Source: Trichoplax adhaerens | Lineage: Eukaryota; Placozoa; Uniplacotomia; Trichoplacea; Trichoplacidae | Direction: 5' to 3' | DNA: 64,000 nucleotides | NCBI RefSeq assembly: GCF_000150275.1 | Contig: NW_002060973.1 | Location: 157,364 to 221,363 of the forward strand | Shown: piece by piece, positions 12,501 through 26,169 of the stretch | Layout of the letters: each line of letters starts with the position of its first letter | Numbering within the stretch: position 1 is the stretch's first letter | Position numbers and translations under genes: made by a program | The notes under the pieces: model-generated | What the model was told of the DNA's origin: nothing | Databases searched by the model: none | What the model saw: only the letters and a program-made list of their open reading frames with translations

Positions 12501-15500
12501 TGATAGCGCTACTCACAGTATGAGTATTATTGCAATTAATACCAAAATCAAGCGCTGGATAAAATCGAAGGGCGAATAAGGTTAAATTTCTTACCTATCG
12601 ATTTAACAATATGCTAGGAACTTGCTATTAATGATGAACAGTTTAGCGTAGTCAGGAAGAAAATCTTACTTAGACGCTTATTGTACATATTTAAATGTAG
12701 AAATCGGCTTATATAAGTCGAATCTAGATTGCATTAAAACCGTCAATGGTTTATAGTAGATTCAAGATGGTAATAAGGTCTCTAATGGATATCAGTACAG
12801 CACAAAAGTAAGTTAATATCTAGTATTGAGCTATAGTAATGCATTCAGTTCCTTAAACTTACTGCCGTCACTCTGCCTATAGTTAGAAGCATGGACACTA
12901 TGACTTGCATTATTCTAATGATGGACATGATGTATTATACATAAAATAGCTTGATGAAAGTAAAAGGGAATAAAATCTGCCTTTCTTGCCGCTATTACTA
13001 ATCATTCTCTTAAATTTAAATACTAACATTACATCAATTATGCTTTTCCATATAGGTGATATCCAGCGGTTCAAATTGACTCCATTTTCTACAAGTGAAA
13101 CGTTTTTATCGAATGAAACTGCTGTAATCTTTCCGGTCTACAAAGCCATTATTGATTTCTCCTTATCAACCGAAATAATAACTTTTATTAGCGGCAGTAA
13201 TCTCGGTACTTTTAAGTAAACAATTATTTGGATGTACGATAGAAGCATAGTAATTGTCAGCGATAAGTAACACACTTATGGAGCACAAGGGCTATTGACT
13301 CAGTAATCATTATTAACCTTAAAAAAATACCTTATAACGATACGATAAATTACCTTGATTAGATAATATTGTAATCATCCAACCGAATTTACATGTAAAG
13401 TAGTCATCATTAGTATTTATTCTATCATGCAAGAAATACTTATACAATCATAACAACGCCAAGGAATTATAATCAATCAAAAATAATCAATTTAATTCCT
13501 CTGGATAGCGTTAGATTAGTTTAATACTGATGCTTGAATAATATTCAGTTGGCCATCAGTTTAACATCAACAAGGCTACAGAAAGATTGGAAAGAAATAG
13601 AGGATTTGATGGATGGAATAATAAGGGTGTCTACATTAAGAAGTTAAATAGTCTTTCAACCGTATGCAACTTATTTTTACTATGGCTCAAAGTCGCAAAT
13701 AGACCATATCCATGATCAAAAAAGGCTCTAAATGGGCATAGATTAATATCCATACTGTTTGAATATCTGTAACAATACGTTAATTAACCGGTAGACTGAT
13801 TGATATAATCTCTATTTATGGCATAGATTACCATGACTTCAATTAGAAAAGAGACAACATTTGTTTTATCCATCATTGATATTCAATTATCAAGATGGAC
13901 AATCTATCATTTTTATTAATCAAGATCCTACGTATGGCGTTGGACTAATTGTTAAAGAGCGATAATTAACCTGCTAACAATAATAAAGACGCCAGCTATT
14001 AATGTTTTTCTCATCATTGATGGTAAATGCCATTTTACCAGCAGATCGATATTCCCTTATTATTTTTCATCTTGATTGATTTTTAACCCCTCAATACCAT
14101 GTCATCGATTGCACCTGGCTGATGATACATACAATCATCACATTTTTGATAGATTGAAATAATCGTGTAACATTTCTGTCTTAATCCTAGATTAAAAATG
14201 CGCGCATATATTTTAGGCTAGTTTATTGTTATTTTATGATTTTATTTCATTTAACACCTACGATATAGAAGTTTTACGCTTGCATCAATAATCTACTTTA
14301 AGTCGATTTATCAAATCTTCTAGATAAAGCTGGTATGCAATAATTTCTATTATGGAGATATAATATTTATTATTTTAGAAGTTACTATAAGATATTAATG
14401 GTAAATCCAAAATAAGAAACGAATCGAAAAAAGTTCGAAGCTATACCATGATCATTTTCTGCCCTTATTGTCGATGTTTGAGTAGTGTTGACTTAATACA
14501 ATTTCAAGTTTACTATGTCTTGCTTAAGTAAATTATCGCAGACAGTTTGGTGTCGATTATTCAAACTGCTATCCATTTCATTCAAGTTCTATCAGCAACA
14601 TCAACAAAGGTAAATAATAACTGAATAGGATTAAAAGCTCTGTTTTTATCCATTAATTAATCCTTTTTTCTGTTATTATCAATATATTATCAAAAGGGAT
14701 TGTAACTTTGAACAGATGAAGCTAATATGGAAAAGATGAGATCTTTTGATAATGAATCATTTCATCTAACAGTTGAATAATTGTATCATAGATTTAATAT
14801 GGATTGACTATGTAATGGCTACTTAGCCAATTTTGCAATCGATTTCTAGTCTTGCATAAAGAAATGAAATAAATGATAAAATAAGCGGTTGTGTAGTCGA
14901 ACAACTACCACCTATGTATTAGCTTAATCTTAACTTAAATTAATTTATTCTGTTGATTAATAAAGAGAAAAAATAAGAAAATAAAAGGATGAATGAATTC
15001 AGTATTATTTTAAGGAAGTAAAAGCCTGGGTAAATTCAGTATTAGAATAAGGAATTAAAAGCATGGGTAAATTCAGTATTCTTGTTTATGGTACAGGATC
15101 AATCCAGGCTGTTAGAGGAAGATAGAAGAAGATCTATCATCAGTTGATAGCCATCATGTTGTCATAAGCTGATATCTATCGCCATGATGACGATAAAGAC
15201 ATCGATAAATAAAATGGCATGGAATGAGAGCAGGTGCAACATAATTTGATTGATAGAGTAATTGATTTAAGTGATAGTTTTTAGTCCAAAATGATTGAAT
15301 ATTCTTTTGTTATAGGCCTATTGCTTGGAATTTAAGTAATATTTAATTACATGATTTACCCTTCCATCTTTTTTTAATACTAATATTGGTAAGTTTAGAT
15401 CCTTGTTATAAATTAAATGGAATAATATAATCACAGATGGAAATACTATAGATTCATCTATTTTAATAATTCATTTAATAAGATATCCTAGTCTTCCGAT

Positions 15501-18500
15501 CTTTGTATTTCCGATACGTATTACTTTGCTAATGTTTGCCTGGGGCATAAAAAATCAAGATCAACGCCCTTTTAAGAAAGGCTTCCACTATTTTCAATAT
15601 TAGTTTTAGCTTTAGCTTTAATAATGTTGTTACTAGCAAGATTCTTTATCGTTTGCAGGCCTTAATTCTATATTTAAAAAGATTATTAATTTTTAATAAA
15701 TAGATCAAAATGATTCAGGGGTAGAAAGAACATTATTGCAGGTCATTTAATTTCAACCTTAAATAAAAGGATATATTAATTAATGATCCATTCCTATAAC
15801 TGCCATATTTTATTTCTACTTTATTTATTCACATCAGTGAATTAGTAACAACAACATCATCATGATAATAACAAACCCCCAAAATGATAAATTATAATTC
15901 TATATTGAATAGATTTAAAATGTATTTGAGAGATAGCCCGATTGGTTGCATATGTGATAATGATAATTAAGGAATTTTCTAAAATATTTCTCCAAATAAT
16001 GCCAAAGCAACATGAATGAATATCTGATTGGTTTTCATAAATTTTCTTTACTAATTTTACGATTAATAAAGGAAATACCTAACATCTTGACAGTTATGAC
16101 TTAATGTTTCAAAATTGTCAACGCGCCATTGCTGAATAAATGGCTTTGCTTTGTCTTCCCAAGCTGCTATTCTTTCTGAATTGTTAACTTAAGGTTAATA
16201 TTATAAAAGAAGTGATAGACGAGAAACATTAGCCGAAGAATGAACTGGCGACAACGATTAGACAGTTTCAACAATAGCAGTATTGTCTTTATCATCGTCA
16301 AAGTGAGAAAATGAAATGATGAATAGTGTAATATTACATAATTATTCTTTATTCTTTATTACAGTTATGATATAGATGGTTATAAGGATTAATTTAAGGT
16401 TTAACGAAAGTGTATGATTTTATAATGGAGGTAAAAATCTAGTTTAGCAAGCTCAATTGAATATCGTTCGACTCATACTAAATTTTAAGCTTCTTCTTTC
16501 GTCAATAGTAACAGTTATGGATGAAATTTTAGTAACGATCGCGTATAATCATGCACCCTAGATATAGAATAAATAGTGTTACATTTCCAGTAGACAATTT
16601 AAGATAAAATATGAAATAATAAAGTCAATAAGATTAATCTATGATAATCAATAATGATATTATAGATAACTGATGATAAAAAAAATGATACTGCTATGCG
16701 GCTACTATAGTCATTTTATGACGAATTTATGATTAATGACCAAGTTAATCGTAGTAGAAATAAACTACTAATCGCTAAAGTAACTACTACAGTAATCAGT
16801 ATTTACACAGTATTTACACAATATCTGACGCTATGGTTATATCGTATTAGGTCATTCCTTTTTTCCTGACGTGCTATAATAACATTACGTTCTTAATTAC
16901 ATTACAGGATATCATCTGTCAAATTTGTCATCATTTATAAAGCAATTATGCTGGATTATTCTCTCAGGCAATAATTGAAAAAATATTTCTCGTAACTATC
17001 ATAATGGTAGCATTGATGGAAATCTGTCAATATTGCATGATATCGAACAGGCGTAAGTAAATATGTTTTTCTATTTACTAATCCTTTATTCTTATCTGGA
17101 TGAATAGCATACGTATTGTGCTTATGATTAAAGCATTATTAGCAATGTTAGTTGTTGTCGCATACGAAAGGGAAGATTGTAAAAATTAGAGATTAGCGTT
17201 TTGAAATGATTCGATTCCATCATATTATGTACGCATATATTCAAGATATTAATAGACTAATAGACTTCAATCTATTGTTCAAGAAAAATTTACATCCAGT
17301 AAGAATATATGGCTTTCCAATTCATTTAATAAGCTCTTATTCTTACGGATAATTATGTAGTACCTAGAGATATCGGTACTTTGTATCTACAGCAATTGTT
17401 CTACTCTTTCCAAGATAGATTTTAATATAAATTTATTTTGGCTTCTTTACTAAAGTATTGCCAGTTGGTGTCATTGTCATCGTCTCATCAAGTTATTTAT
17501 TAGCTATCGATTATATTATTATTATTATTAAGTTTTAATTGTTTTACTTTTCTTCTTAAAAAATAAGAGAGTCTCTAATTTTAAAATTAGATCTTGATTT
17601 AATATCAAGTTTACATTTCAATAAAGATATGACAAGTAATGAGACGAATTTTTACATTTAGAAATAAATGAGGCTATAATAAAAATCTTTTTGAATTAAG
17701 AATCCTGTACTACATACTGTTGGCTAATTAAAAATGATTTGAAGGATTCGACTGACTTAAATTTTCATCACGTAAATTGATATCTGGCTGAATTAAGATA
17801 ATCGCCTTAACTCATTGCCTCTTGTTAGTGTTTACAGATTCCTCACCTAGATTAAAATTTTTTAAGTTACCACATCTAATTCAATCATGATCACTTCCTG
17901 GAAGTCAATTTCGTATGGTTTAAAATAAAAGCAATAGTATATTACACTAAAGCAAATAGCCATAGTTTAAATAGACTATACGAGTCAATAAGATTGTAGC
18001 AAAAGTCTATGCAAAATGGAGTATCTAACCTCTATAGCGCGTAAACCCTAACCCTATCTCAATTGGCAAAGAAAGAACAAAATTGTAGCATAATAAAGTA
18101 ATCACTGCGCTATTTTCTGTACGATTTGCCTATTAAAGAAAATTGAGCTATGTAGATTAAATCAAACTTTCCTATTTGATGATTAACAGTTTAAATTAGA
18201 CCGGTAAGAAAAGATAACTGGTTTATTATTCTAACTCGTTTAGATAGAACTTATACAGCAAGTAGCATTGATTATACGTAGCTTTCATGATAGCAAATTA
18301 TGCTGGATCATCACAACACCTATTCAGAATAGAAATAGACTCTAATCATTTCTTGTTTTCGAATTATTTCACTATACTTGTTTTCATCTTATCTTCTTTA
18401 TTCTATTAACTCACTTCTTGCTTGTGACTCTTTGCAACTTTGTTATGATTATTATCAATTAGTCAATGAATTAACAAAACAAACATGAATAAGTCAATAG

Positions 18501-21500
18501 GTAATTCTCAAAATAAAGTCAAAAGGATTGTTTTCATACTGACAATCTCGATATTACTCATTCATCAATATCTTAATTGAGTATTACAGTTGTAGTTAGT
18601 CGAATCGATAGATAGCAATTCGTCAAATTTATGGCTATAAAATGAAGTAATTTTAGGCATAAGACGATCTGCAATAGCAAAGTGGTATTTTTATTATAGA
18701 GTTGATTAATTATATTTCATCATGCTTATTAATCATGGTTAAGAAAATGCAACCATGTAATTTGATCATCAATTTCGAAATCGATAGAAGGCAAGCTGAA
18801 TTGTTCGACGATTTTCCTTCGGCCGTACTGATGGTAAAAATCAATAAACATTAATGTCGTCAAATCATTGAATGGAGTAGAAAGTTATTGATACACTGTT
18901 TCTACAACCAAGTGTATACGTATGTCTTTATTAATATGCATGAATCAATAAGATAGGAATTCAACAACAAAATTAATCAAAAACTTGAAGATTGATGAGT
19001 CTCGTATACAATACAGGTTACAATCAATTAAGAAAAATGACTTTATAATCCGGTTATTATTGTCTTTATACAACAATGATGGTGAAGGCAAATGAAAGGA
19101 AATATTACATTTTGATTCCGTTGTTATCCTCCTTGTCTGCCTGTAATAATCATCACCACTTATGCTATATTGAGTATTTTAAATCAACAAACTGAATTAT
19201 TTGCTTATTCAGACATGTTGTTAATCAATAGCTTAACAATCATTGTAATCATCTTGGTGATATTATCATCAATCAATCCATGCAATTGAATAGCAAATTT
19301 AATATATTCTTCTTTCACTGTCTATGGCTCTTTTTTATCCTCTCTTTCTCTCTTTCTCAATATATTTATCTCTGCCTTAGCCCTTGTAGTATGGAATATT
19401 CATTCAATTAAAGTTTAAATTACCCTACGATGAGGGATAATATAGATCAAGTAGGAATTAATGAGGTTTTAAAAATGATTATTCCAATTTAAAGTTAGCC
19501 TAGCAGTAGGTCATATCGGCTGATGATTTACGTCAAAACATTCAATCAACTCAAGCATAGAGCAGGAGTAAAGAGACATGTCAAAGATTGACAGTTATAT
19601 TAAGGGGGGAGAAATCGCCAACATAAAACAACACTAGATGATAGAGAATAGATACATAGACAGAAGAAAAGATACAACAGAAAATGTAATGACAAGTTAA
19701 TGCTATTCTGATGGAAGCTAAGTGACAGTTGGGGCATAAGGTGGGTGTTGAGACAGCACCTGACTGTTAATTCATCAATTCTGGCGTTGTTTCCCAGAGC
19801 TTCCTCTTTATTAATAATGTCTAACGAGAACAATTCAATACAACACAAGAGATGAACATGTCACAATAGCTAGGACATTGCATGCAACATTCAATTCTTT
19901 CACCGCCCGACTAATTATATTACCTTACGGTTAATTCAAAGCCAGCCATTTGATCATCTAGCTGTACATCGAGCAAAACTCTCCATCTCTAATTGATCTA
20001 GACCTAGCCAAGGACCAAATCCAGCCAAATTTTCTTAACGTTATCCTTCAGGTAAGAGGCATTTTATTTCCATCTTGATGGTCCATTCTGTGATAGAAAT
20101 GAGTTATCATATTGCTACACATGAGATTATAGTTAGTAATAGTGAATTAATGATATTTTATCCTATCACATCTTTTTGATTGCCCTAAGAAATGCGTATT
20201 TTCCTCATCAACACGAATTATCGTCTTGTTTTATCTTCACTTAGTCTTTACAGACAATGAGTTGATTTTACCTCATTTACTTTGCTGCTACAATACAAGC
20301 AACCGTTGACGACGCTATTAATCATCATTCTTAGAACATGCAAAAAGTTAACCTGTTCTTGATTTGAGAGTTAGTGATAATTCTATCATTTATAAAGAAT
20401 CATTTTTATAAAGATTGTTCAACCAAAACCATACAACCATGATTTACTATCGCAAAGATTAAAAGGAGAAATTGATACCAGTTGCGGAGGAGAGATCGTT
20501 TCCTCCTATAGACTACTATAGGTAAAAGTAGAGAAAATTCCTTAGTTAGATACATCATTAGATGACCATTTTCTTATGGCGTAAGGGAAATTTTATTATT
20601 GCAACTTCTATAATTATTGCAAACACATACCAGCGCAGTAAATAACGCATTTCGGATACATTAATTAAAGGCCATCGGATCTAATTATTATCCACGAAAA
20701 AGGAGTATTTCTTGTTGATGATTGCCGCTTTCTTCTTGTTGCCCAAAAAATACGCCTAAGGTTACGATTGGATTGAGTGTATTTTACAATCAACTAAGCC
20801 TTAATCTTAGGGATTCATCCATTCTTATAGAATTGAACTTGTTCTATCCACAGTAATTGCAATCTTATACACTCTGAATTACTTTCGTGCCTTTTCATCG
20901 CTAATGTAGAGTGAAAATTATGATAACGCATCTTGAAATTCGCATCAAGATAGTATACATATGGCATAGAAGATCCAGACTTGGCGATGATCCCATATAG
21001 TTTACGTATGCAATAGTCTATAATGCAGAAAGTTGACAAAATTGCGCTACTTATTACACCTAGTTGGCGAGAGTAAAGTATGATTACCAGTTGCTAGGTC
21101 ATAATTGGGCCAACTCATATAAATTTGACGACATTATAGATAGGAAGGACCCTAACTTAGAGTTGTATTTTATTCTAAACAACATCAGTGCTATTCAACG
21201 CAATCGTGTGGATCCGAATTGAAATGCGCTGGTTTCTATTGGTTAGCATAATAAAATCTGCAATATTCCATTCTGCTTTTTTTAGTAAACGGAATAATTT
21301 ACGCAAAGAATAATGGATGTGATTTCTATATAATGGCCGAAGTTTATATCACGTTCTACGGTCTACAAAATAATGCTGGCCGAACTACTATACATCAGCA
21401 ATCTATACTTATATTTATAGGCTAAAGTTTATTTTGACGCATTATAGTTTAAAAATACAACCGGTATAATCATAACGGTAGTCTAGATTTGCAAATTAAA

Positions 21501-24500
21501 ATTTTTATCTTTGTCAGTAATCTAGATTTACAGTCCGTTGTATTTGCGATACGATATGCTCTAGATATGACGTTTAGAGTATGAATAATGATATCAGGTG
21601 CATTGCCATTTCGTGAAATCTGTCAAGATTCGATTAGACCTGTTTTTCTTAAGATAATGCTATCAAAATAATAAATATTGTAGTTTACTATTAGTGTTAG
21701 TTACCTATAGTTTTAGCGGTAAACTGTTTACAACATGCGTATTACTATTTCAGCAGCAGTATCCTAAATAGTGTGAAAGACATTCTACTCCAGCATGACT
21801 ATTATCAATGAGTGTTAGTTTAATCTCTTCTCTAATTACCAACTGGTTAATAAAGTAGAAAATACTAGTTACTAGTATCAGAAAAATTACAATTATAATC
21901 ATTGCAGTTTAGATGATGATCTTGACCCTGTCTTTAGAACGACAATAAATGAAACAATCAACGCTACAGAGGAACAATTCCCATCAATCTGAATAGATTC
22001 TATCCCACTGTTAGCCTCCTGCTGTAACAATTACTCGACTAATCCGTAAGGGATGGATGGCTTAACGCAGCATATACGATATCATAAATAAATATAGTGT
22101 ATTAATATTCACAGCATAGAATAGAACAGTAAAATTAATCATGGTTGCGTCGATTCAATAGTAGGCAATGATAGGAACATCAACGCCATCCATAGGATAT
22201 TTTTCTAGCCTTTATAGTTCGAATAATTTAGAGGTACAAGTCTAAGATTGATATTTTATAATTTACTTATGGTAAACTCAACTACCGTAAATTACATTTT
22301 TTGTTAGTATAGATTTTAGTAATTAATCATCATCATCATATATCTACTCTACCCTTTCAATTGATCAGTTTGATTATCGGCCTTGTTATGACGTTCTTAA
22401 TTTCAATATATTCTCATAATTATAGCTAGTGATTAGTCGATTAAAAAATTATCATTTCAAGATTATCATCTAAATATTAGCTCCCAATAGAAGAGTAACC
22501 ATATGAATCAACGTTGGCTGGCTATAACGTCATTTCCTCTTCCGCCGGTAGTATATTCCTTTCCGTTTAACTAGTAAATTGTTTTATTTTAATCAAGATA
22601 CTATGAAAATTAGCTTGGTGTCTAAAATACTTCTTAACATTAAATAGTCGATTAAGAATGGAAAGTTAAGGCGATGATTTAGGACTTATGTACGCGTATA
22701 TACGGATAAATACTCATCCACACTATTACTATAATCTCGATCCCATTTCACAATCCTACTATCATCTCATCATCCTTTTACCTACCATGGACTGTACATA
22801 TAATTCGTATATCTAACCCCTCCCTCCTTCCGTATTCTTGATCTAACGGAAGATAAATAGACTCTGATGGACATGGATGTTCCAATTTTATCATCTATCA
22901 TCTTTTTATATATTTTACTATAATTTCCTTTAATGTTTGCCAGCATTTTTTTCCCTGAAAGATCAAATAGAAATAAAAAAGACTAATTTAGTGTAGTCAA
23001 CCGTTAACAGATGGCTTCTATGCGGATACCATGGAGTTGGAGTTCATAAACACCTTGAGCGGTGTCGACAGATCAAAGAAGACTTATACTAGGCAGGGGA
23101 TCTAACATGTAAAATAGTAAACCGACTTCATATTGTTTCTCGTTTGAAATGCGCCTCAGTTAACGTCTGTAAAATAACAATCTATTTCATACTAACCACA
23201 CAATTATTCAATCATATTGTATGGATAGTTTGTCGCCAAAATTGTGTAACATTATTAATTAACAGTCTATCAAATCGTTGATCGTATTACAGGATCGCAG
23301 TTAATTATACCCCATTGAAATGATCCTAGCTAGTTAGCGTCGATCTTGCTCAGAAGGCCGTTTTAACCTTAGATTTAGATGTAGTTAGGCAATCTTAGGA
23401 TAGATGCAATGATCTGATTCATCTATGTCTTATGCTGCTAATTTAATTTTCTTTAGTTTGTCTCCCTATAGTCGTCTACTTTGATTTTAAGATGTTATAT
23501 AGGCTTACATTTTATTGTCTTGGTTATGTCCGGACGATACAAAAGATATTTCTAAATGCCCTCCCCCATTAGCCTTTGCCCTAATTAATCTGCTTGTTAG
23601 TTATCCATTCCATTTCAATTAATAAAGAATTACATCAGCAACATTATCAGTCTGCCAGCCTATCATTCAGCCTGTCCTTCTTCTTCCTGTTTAAATTTAT
23701 TTCTCTTTTATCTTACTATCCTCAACTCTTAGCCACTGGTATCAATTTCCCTTCATTTTTTCGACATGTAAATAGGCTAGATTCTGAATCATTTTACGTC
23801 TATATTATCATTATTCTATCTTGACAATCTACTTGATATTCTTATAAAATAACCATTACGGAAAATGATACAATTTCAATAATTATTTGCGTCTGTGATC
23901 CAGCTAAATTTAATAGCGTATTAATATATTTTATCATAAAGGTTACATTTATTTAGTTATTAGTATTGATCGATTAAATTATTAGTTTCCTTCATGGAGT
24001 AAATTTCTGTTACAATTACTGTTAAGAGTTTTTGCTATTGCGCTGCTCTTACCTACTGGGGCTAGGGATTAAGGTTAAGAAATTTACTTCCATACTTTTT
24101 TAAATAATTAAGAAGAAAGATCGAAGAATTTATGGTGACATATTGCTTAGATTGATGAGAGTGATTGGAAATTTATTTTTATGTATCGATGGGATGGAAT
24201 ATTGATTCCCTGCTTTCTCGATGATAATTCATCATCAAGTGACTTTGTTAGCGTGAAGATTACTTTCACTTAAATTAGTTATTTAGAGCAGTTTTAACCG
24301 TAAATAATGATATTCTCATACGAAAAGTTCGTTACCTAGTTGCGCCAAAAATGTTTTATTAAAATATTGAATACAAATTATCATTCTATGTTTTATTCTT
24401 CGAAACTACACTCTCTTTGAGATAGCTTTATTGGTATTATCAACAAGCTTTATCCTCTATTTCACTGGTTAATTTATAGTCAATTAATGTAAAAGTCTAG

Positions 24501-24671
24501 ATCTATTGATGTTGTTTTTAGGATTTGTTTACAACTAATCCATTTATATTTTTCATTTGTCAACAACAGAATTACAGATTAAGCAAGTAGCCACAGCTCT
24601 TGACGTGAATAACCAAATATTTACTTTTGATCCTTTGGCGTCAATCTTAAGTAACTGAAAATTTATAACAC
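9600..24671. other. 15 kb gene-poor region upstream of Dlx
   Basis: Both strands were read for exons and none was found that could be supported. Open frames up to 82 codons (for example 12986-13219, 19600-19848, 23594-23824) are low-complexity, Leu/Ile/Ser-rich and lack recognisable domains. The DNA is strongly AT-rich and full of TAAT/ATTA words, which are potential homeodomain sites but expected at this composition. A small set of diverged repeats lies at 11911-12400, and an AACCCTAACCCT telomere-like pair at about 18046. The position makes it a natural place for Dlx regulatory elements; this is inference only. Confidence 0.45.
11911..12405. repeat. Diverged direct repeats, about 148-bp spacing
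   Basis: Three related copies begin at about 11911, 12061 and 12356. Each has an AGGTAAT(G/T)(C/T)AATTTAATA-like start followed by an AATAA(G/A)(T/C)(G/A)TTTTATAAT phrase. The spacings, 150 and 295 bp, are about one and two units, as if one intermediate copy has decayed. No coding potential was seen. Confidence 0.5.
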
Positions 24672-26169
24672 ATGGATCCAGCTTCCAAATCTGCTTTCGT
24701 TGAAGTTAAACAACCATCACTTTATCCACCAATGCCATGTTTCCACCCGGTTACTAATCAAAATTCAAAAATGGAGTCTCTCTTTTCTTCTCACTATACA
24801 CCAAATCATCGATTTGATTTTAATCAACAAACGCCAATGCAATCAAATCATTCTTACCTTTCTTCTTATTCCAATGCTGCTAAATCGGTAATGGCTAATA
24901 CGCCGCTAGCAGTTACTCCATATGTTAGCAATTCAAGCGGTCCTTATTCATCCATATCAAATCAATTAGCAAATAGTGTTACTGTTGGAAATAACAGCGG
25001 TGGTAATAACAGTAGCAGTAGTAGTCTTGCTAGTAATAATACTAGCAGCCACGCGAATGGGACCAATAGTACAAGCAGCAACAGCAGTAATGGACATCAT
25101 CATTCGCAAGGTACGTATCTGTATATTTAATGAAGCTAAGAATATATATTTTGAATATGCCAATTTTAAGAAGATTATAATTGGAGCATCGCGCTTAGAC
25201 GATATTTTTAGCGGATTTTTACACTATTGAATTTTCGATTTTGAAAAATATTTTGTTCAATATGCGTCTAGTAATATTCTCATGCTATATATAAAAAACA
25301 AATAAAACATGTCGATTTTATAAAGATCAAGCTTGAATTATAGCCGTAATTTAGGCTAAAGAGAAAGCCTAGTAGTTCCAAATAGATCTTACTTTTAATA
25401 GATACAATTTAAATATTTTTAATCACATCACTTCAGATACAAATTATAATTTAGATTGCAAAGAAATAATACAAAATAAAGATTGATGTTTATCTAATAT
25501 AAATGATTTCAGTTTTAACCGCATTACTATAAAAAAACAGATTATAATTTAGCGTAGGAAGCAATGGTATAAAGTAATAATTTTATTCTACTATACGCAG
25601 TTTTACAGTAAGTGCTTTAGCTCAACCAGAGGTAAAATTACAAATTGGTATGGAAAGCAGCGCTACAACCATTGAATCAGTATTTCTGAAGATTAACAAA
25701 TTTTATTCCTTTTTCAATTTCAGAGAAAACAGGCAATCATAAACCAAGAAATAATAAAGGAAAAAAGAATCGTAAACCCCGCACCATCTTTACCAGTGCA
25801 CAATTAAACGAATTAAATAACCGATTTCGTCTATCGCATTATTTGGGATTACCAGAACGAGCAGATTTAGCTGCTTCACTTGGCCTAACACAAACTCAAG
25901 TCAAAATATGGTTTCAAAATAGGCGATCTAAGCTGAAAAAATCAACTGGAGGCCGCGGTTATCCGTCATCTCATTCTTTGTCCAATCAATTAATGCAAAA
26001 TCAATCGTGGAATATTCAATCACATCATAATAGTAGTTTTCCGTCTATTGCTCACGCACAAGCTGCAGCCCAACCCTGGTATATGCATAATCCTTCCGTC
26101 ATCCATAGTATTCCATCGCAAGCTGTGGAATCACTCCAAGCTTCTCAACATCAACTCTTTCCCAATTAA
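24672..26169 (+). CDS. Dlx: Dlx (Distal-less) homeobox transcription factor, two exons
   Basis: Exon 1 is 24672-25110, with a GTACGT donor after CAAG. Exon 2 is 25724-26169, after a TTTCAATTTCAG acceptor. They join in phase 1 to give 294 residues. The homeodomain occupies about residues 161-220, entirely in exon 2: [20 protein letters not shown], then [20 protein letters not shown], then [15 protein letters not shown]. The [22 protein letters not shown] block is diagnostic of Dlx. Q50 and N51 are present, so TAATT-type sites are expected. The N-terminal half is Ser/Asn/Gln-rich, with Ser and Asn runs near residues 105-140. The C-terminal tail is His/Gln/Ser-rich. It is a nuclear DNA-binding regulator of development. 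The single 613-bp intron lies just before the homeodomain, and there is no intron inside it, unlike vertebrate DLX genes as I remember them. The start ATG is the first in frame after upstream stops. A possible AATAAA lies near 26372. Confidence 0.93.

Noticed and set aside
12986-13219. 77-codon open frame in the region upstream of Dlx
   Set aside because: No recognisable motif or splice partner, and length within chance expectation for the interval.
24700-25230. Overlapping open frames on both strands in Dlx exon 1
   Set aside because: They arise from the Ser/Asn repeat codons of Dlx exon 1 read in other frames.
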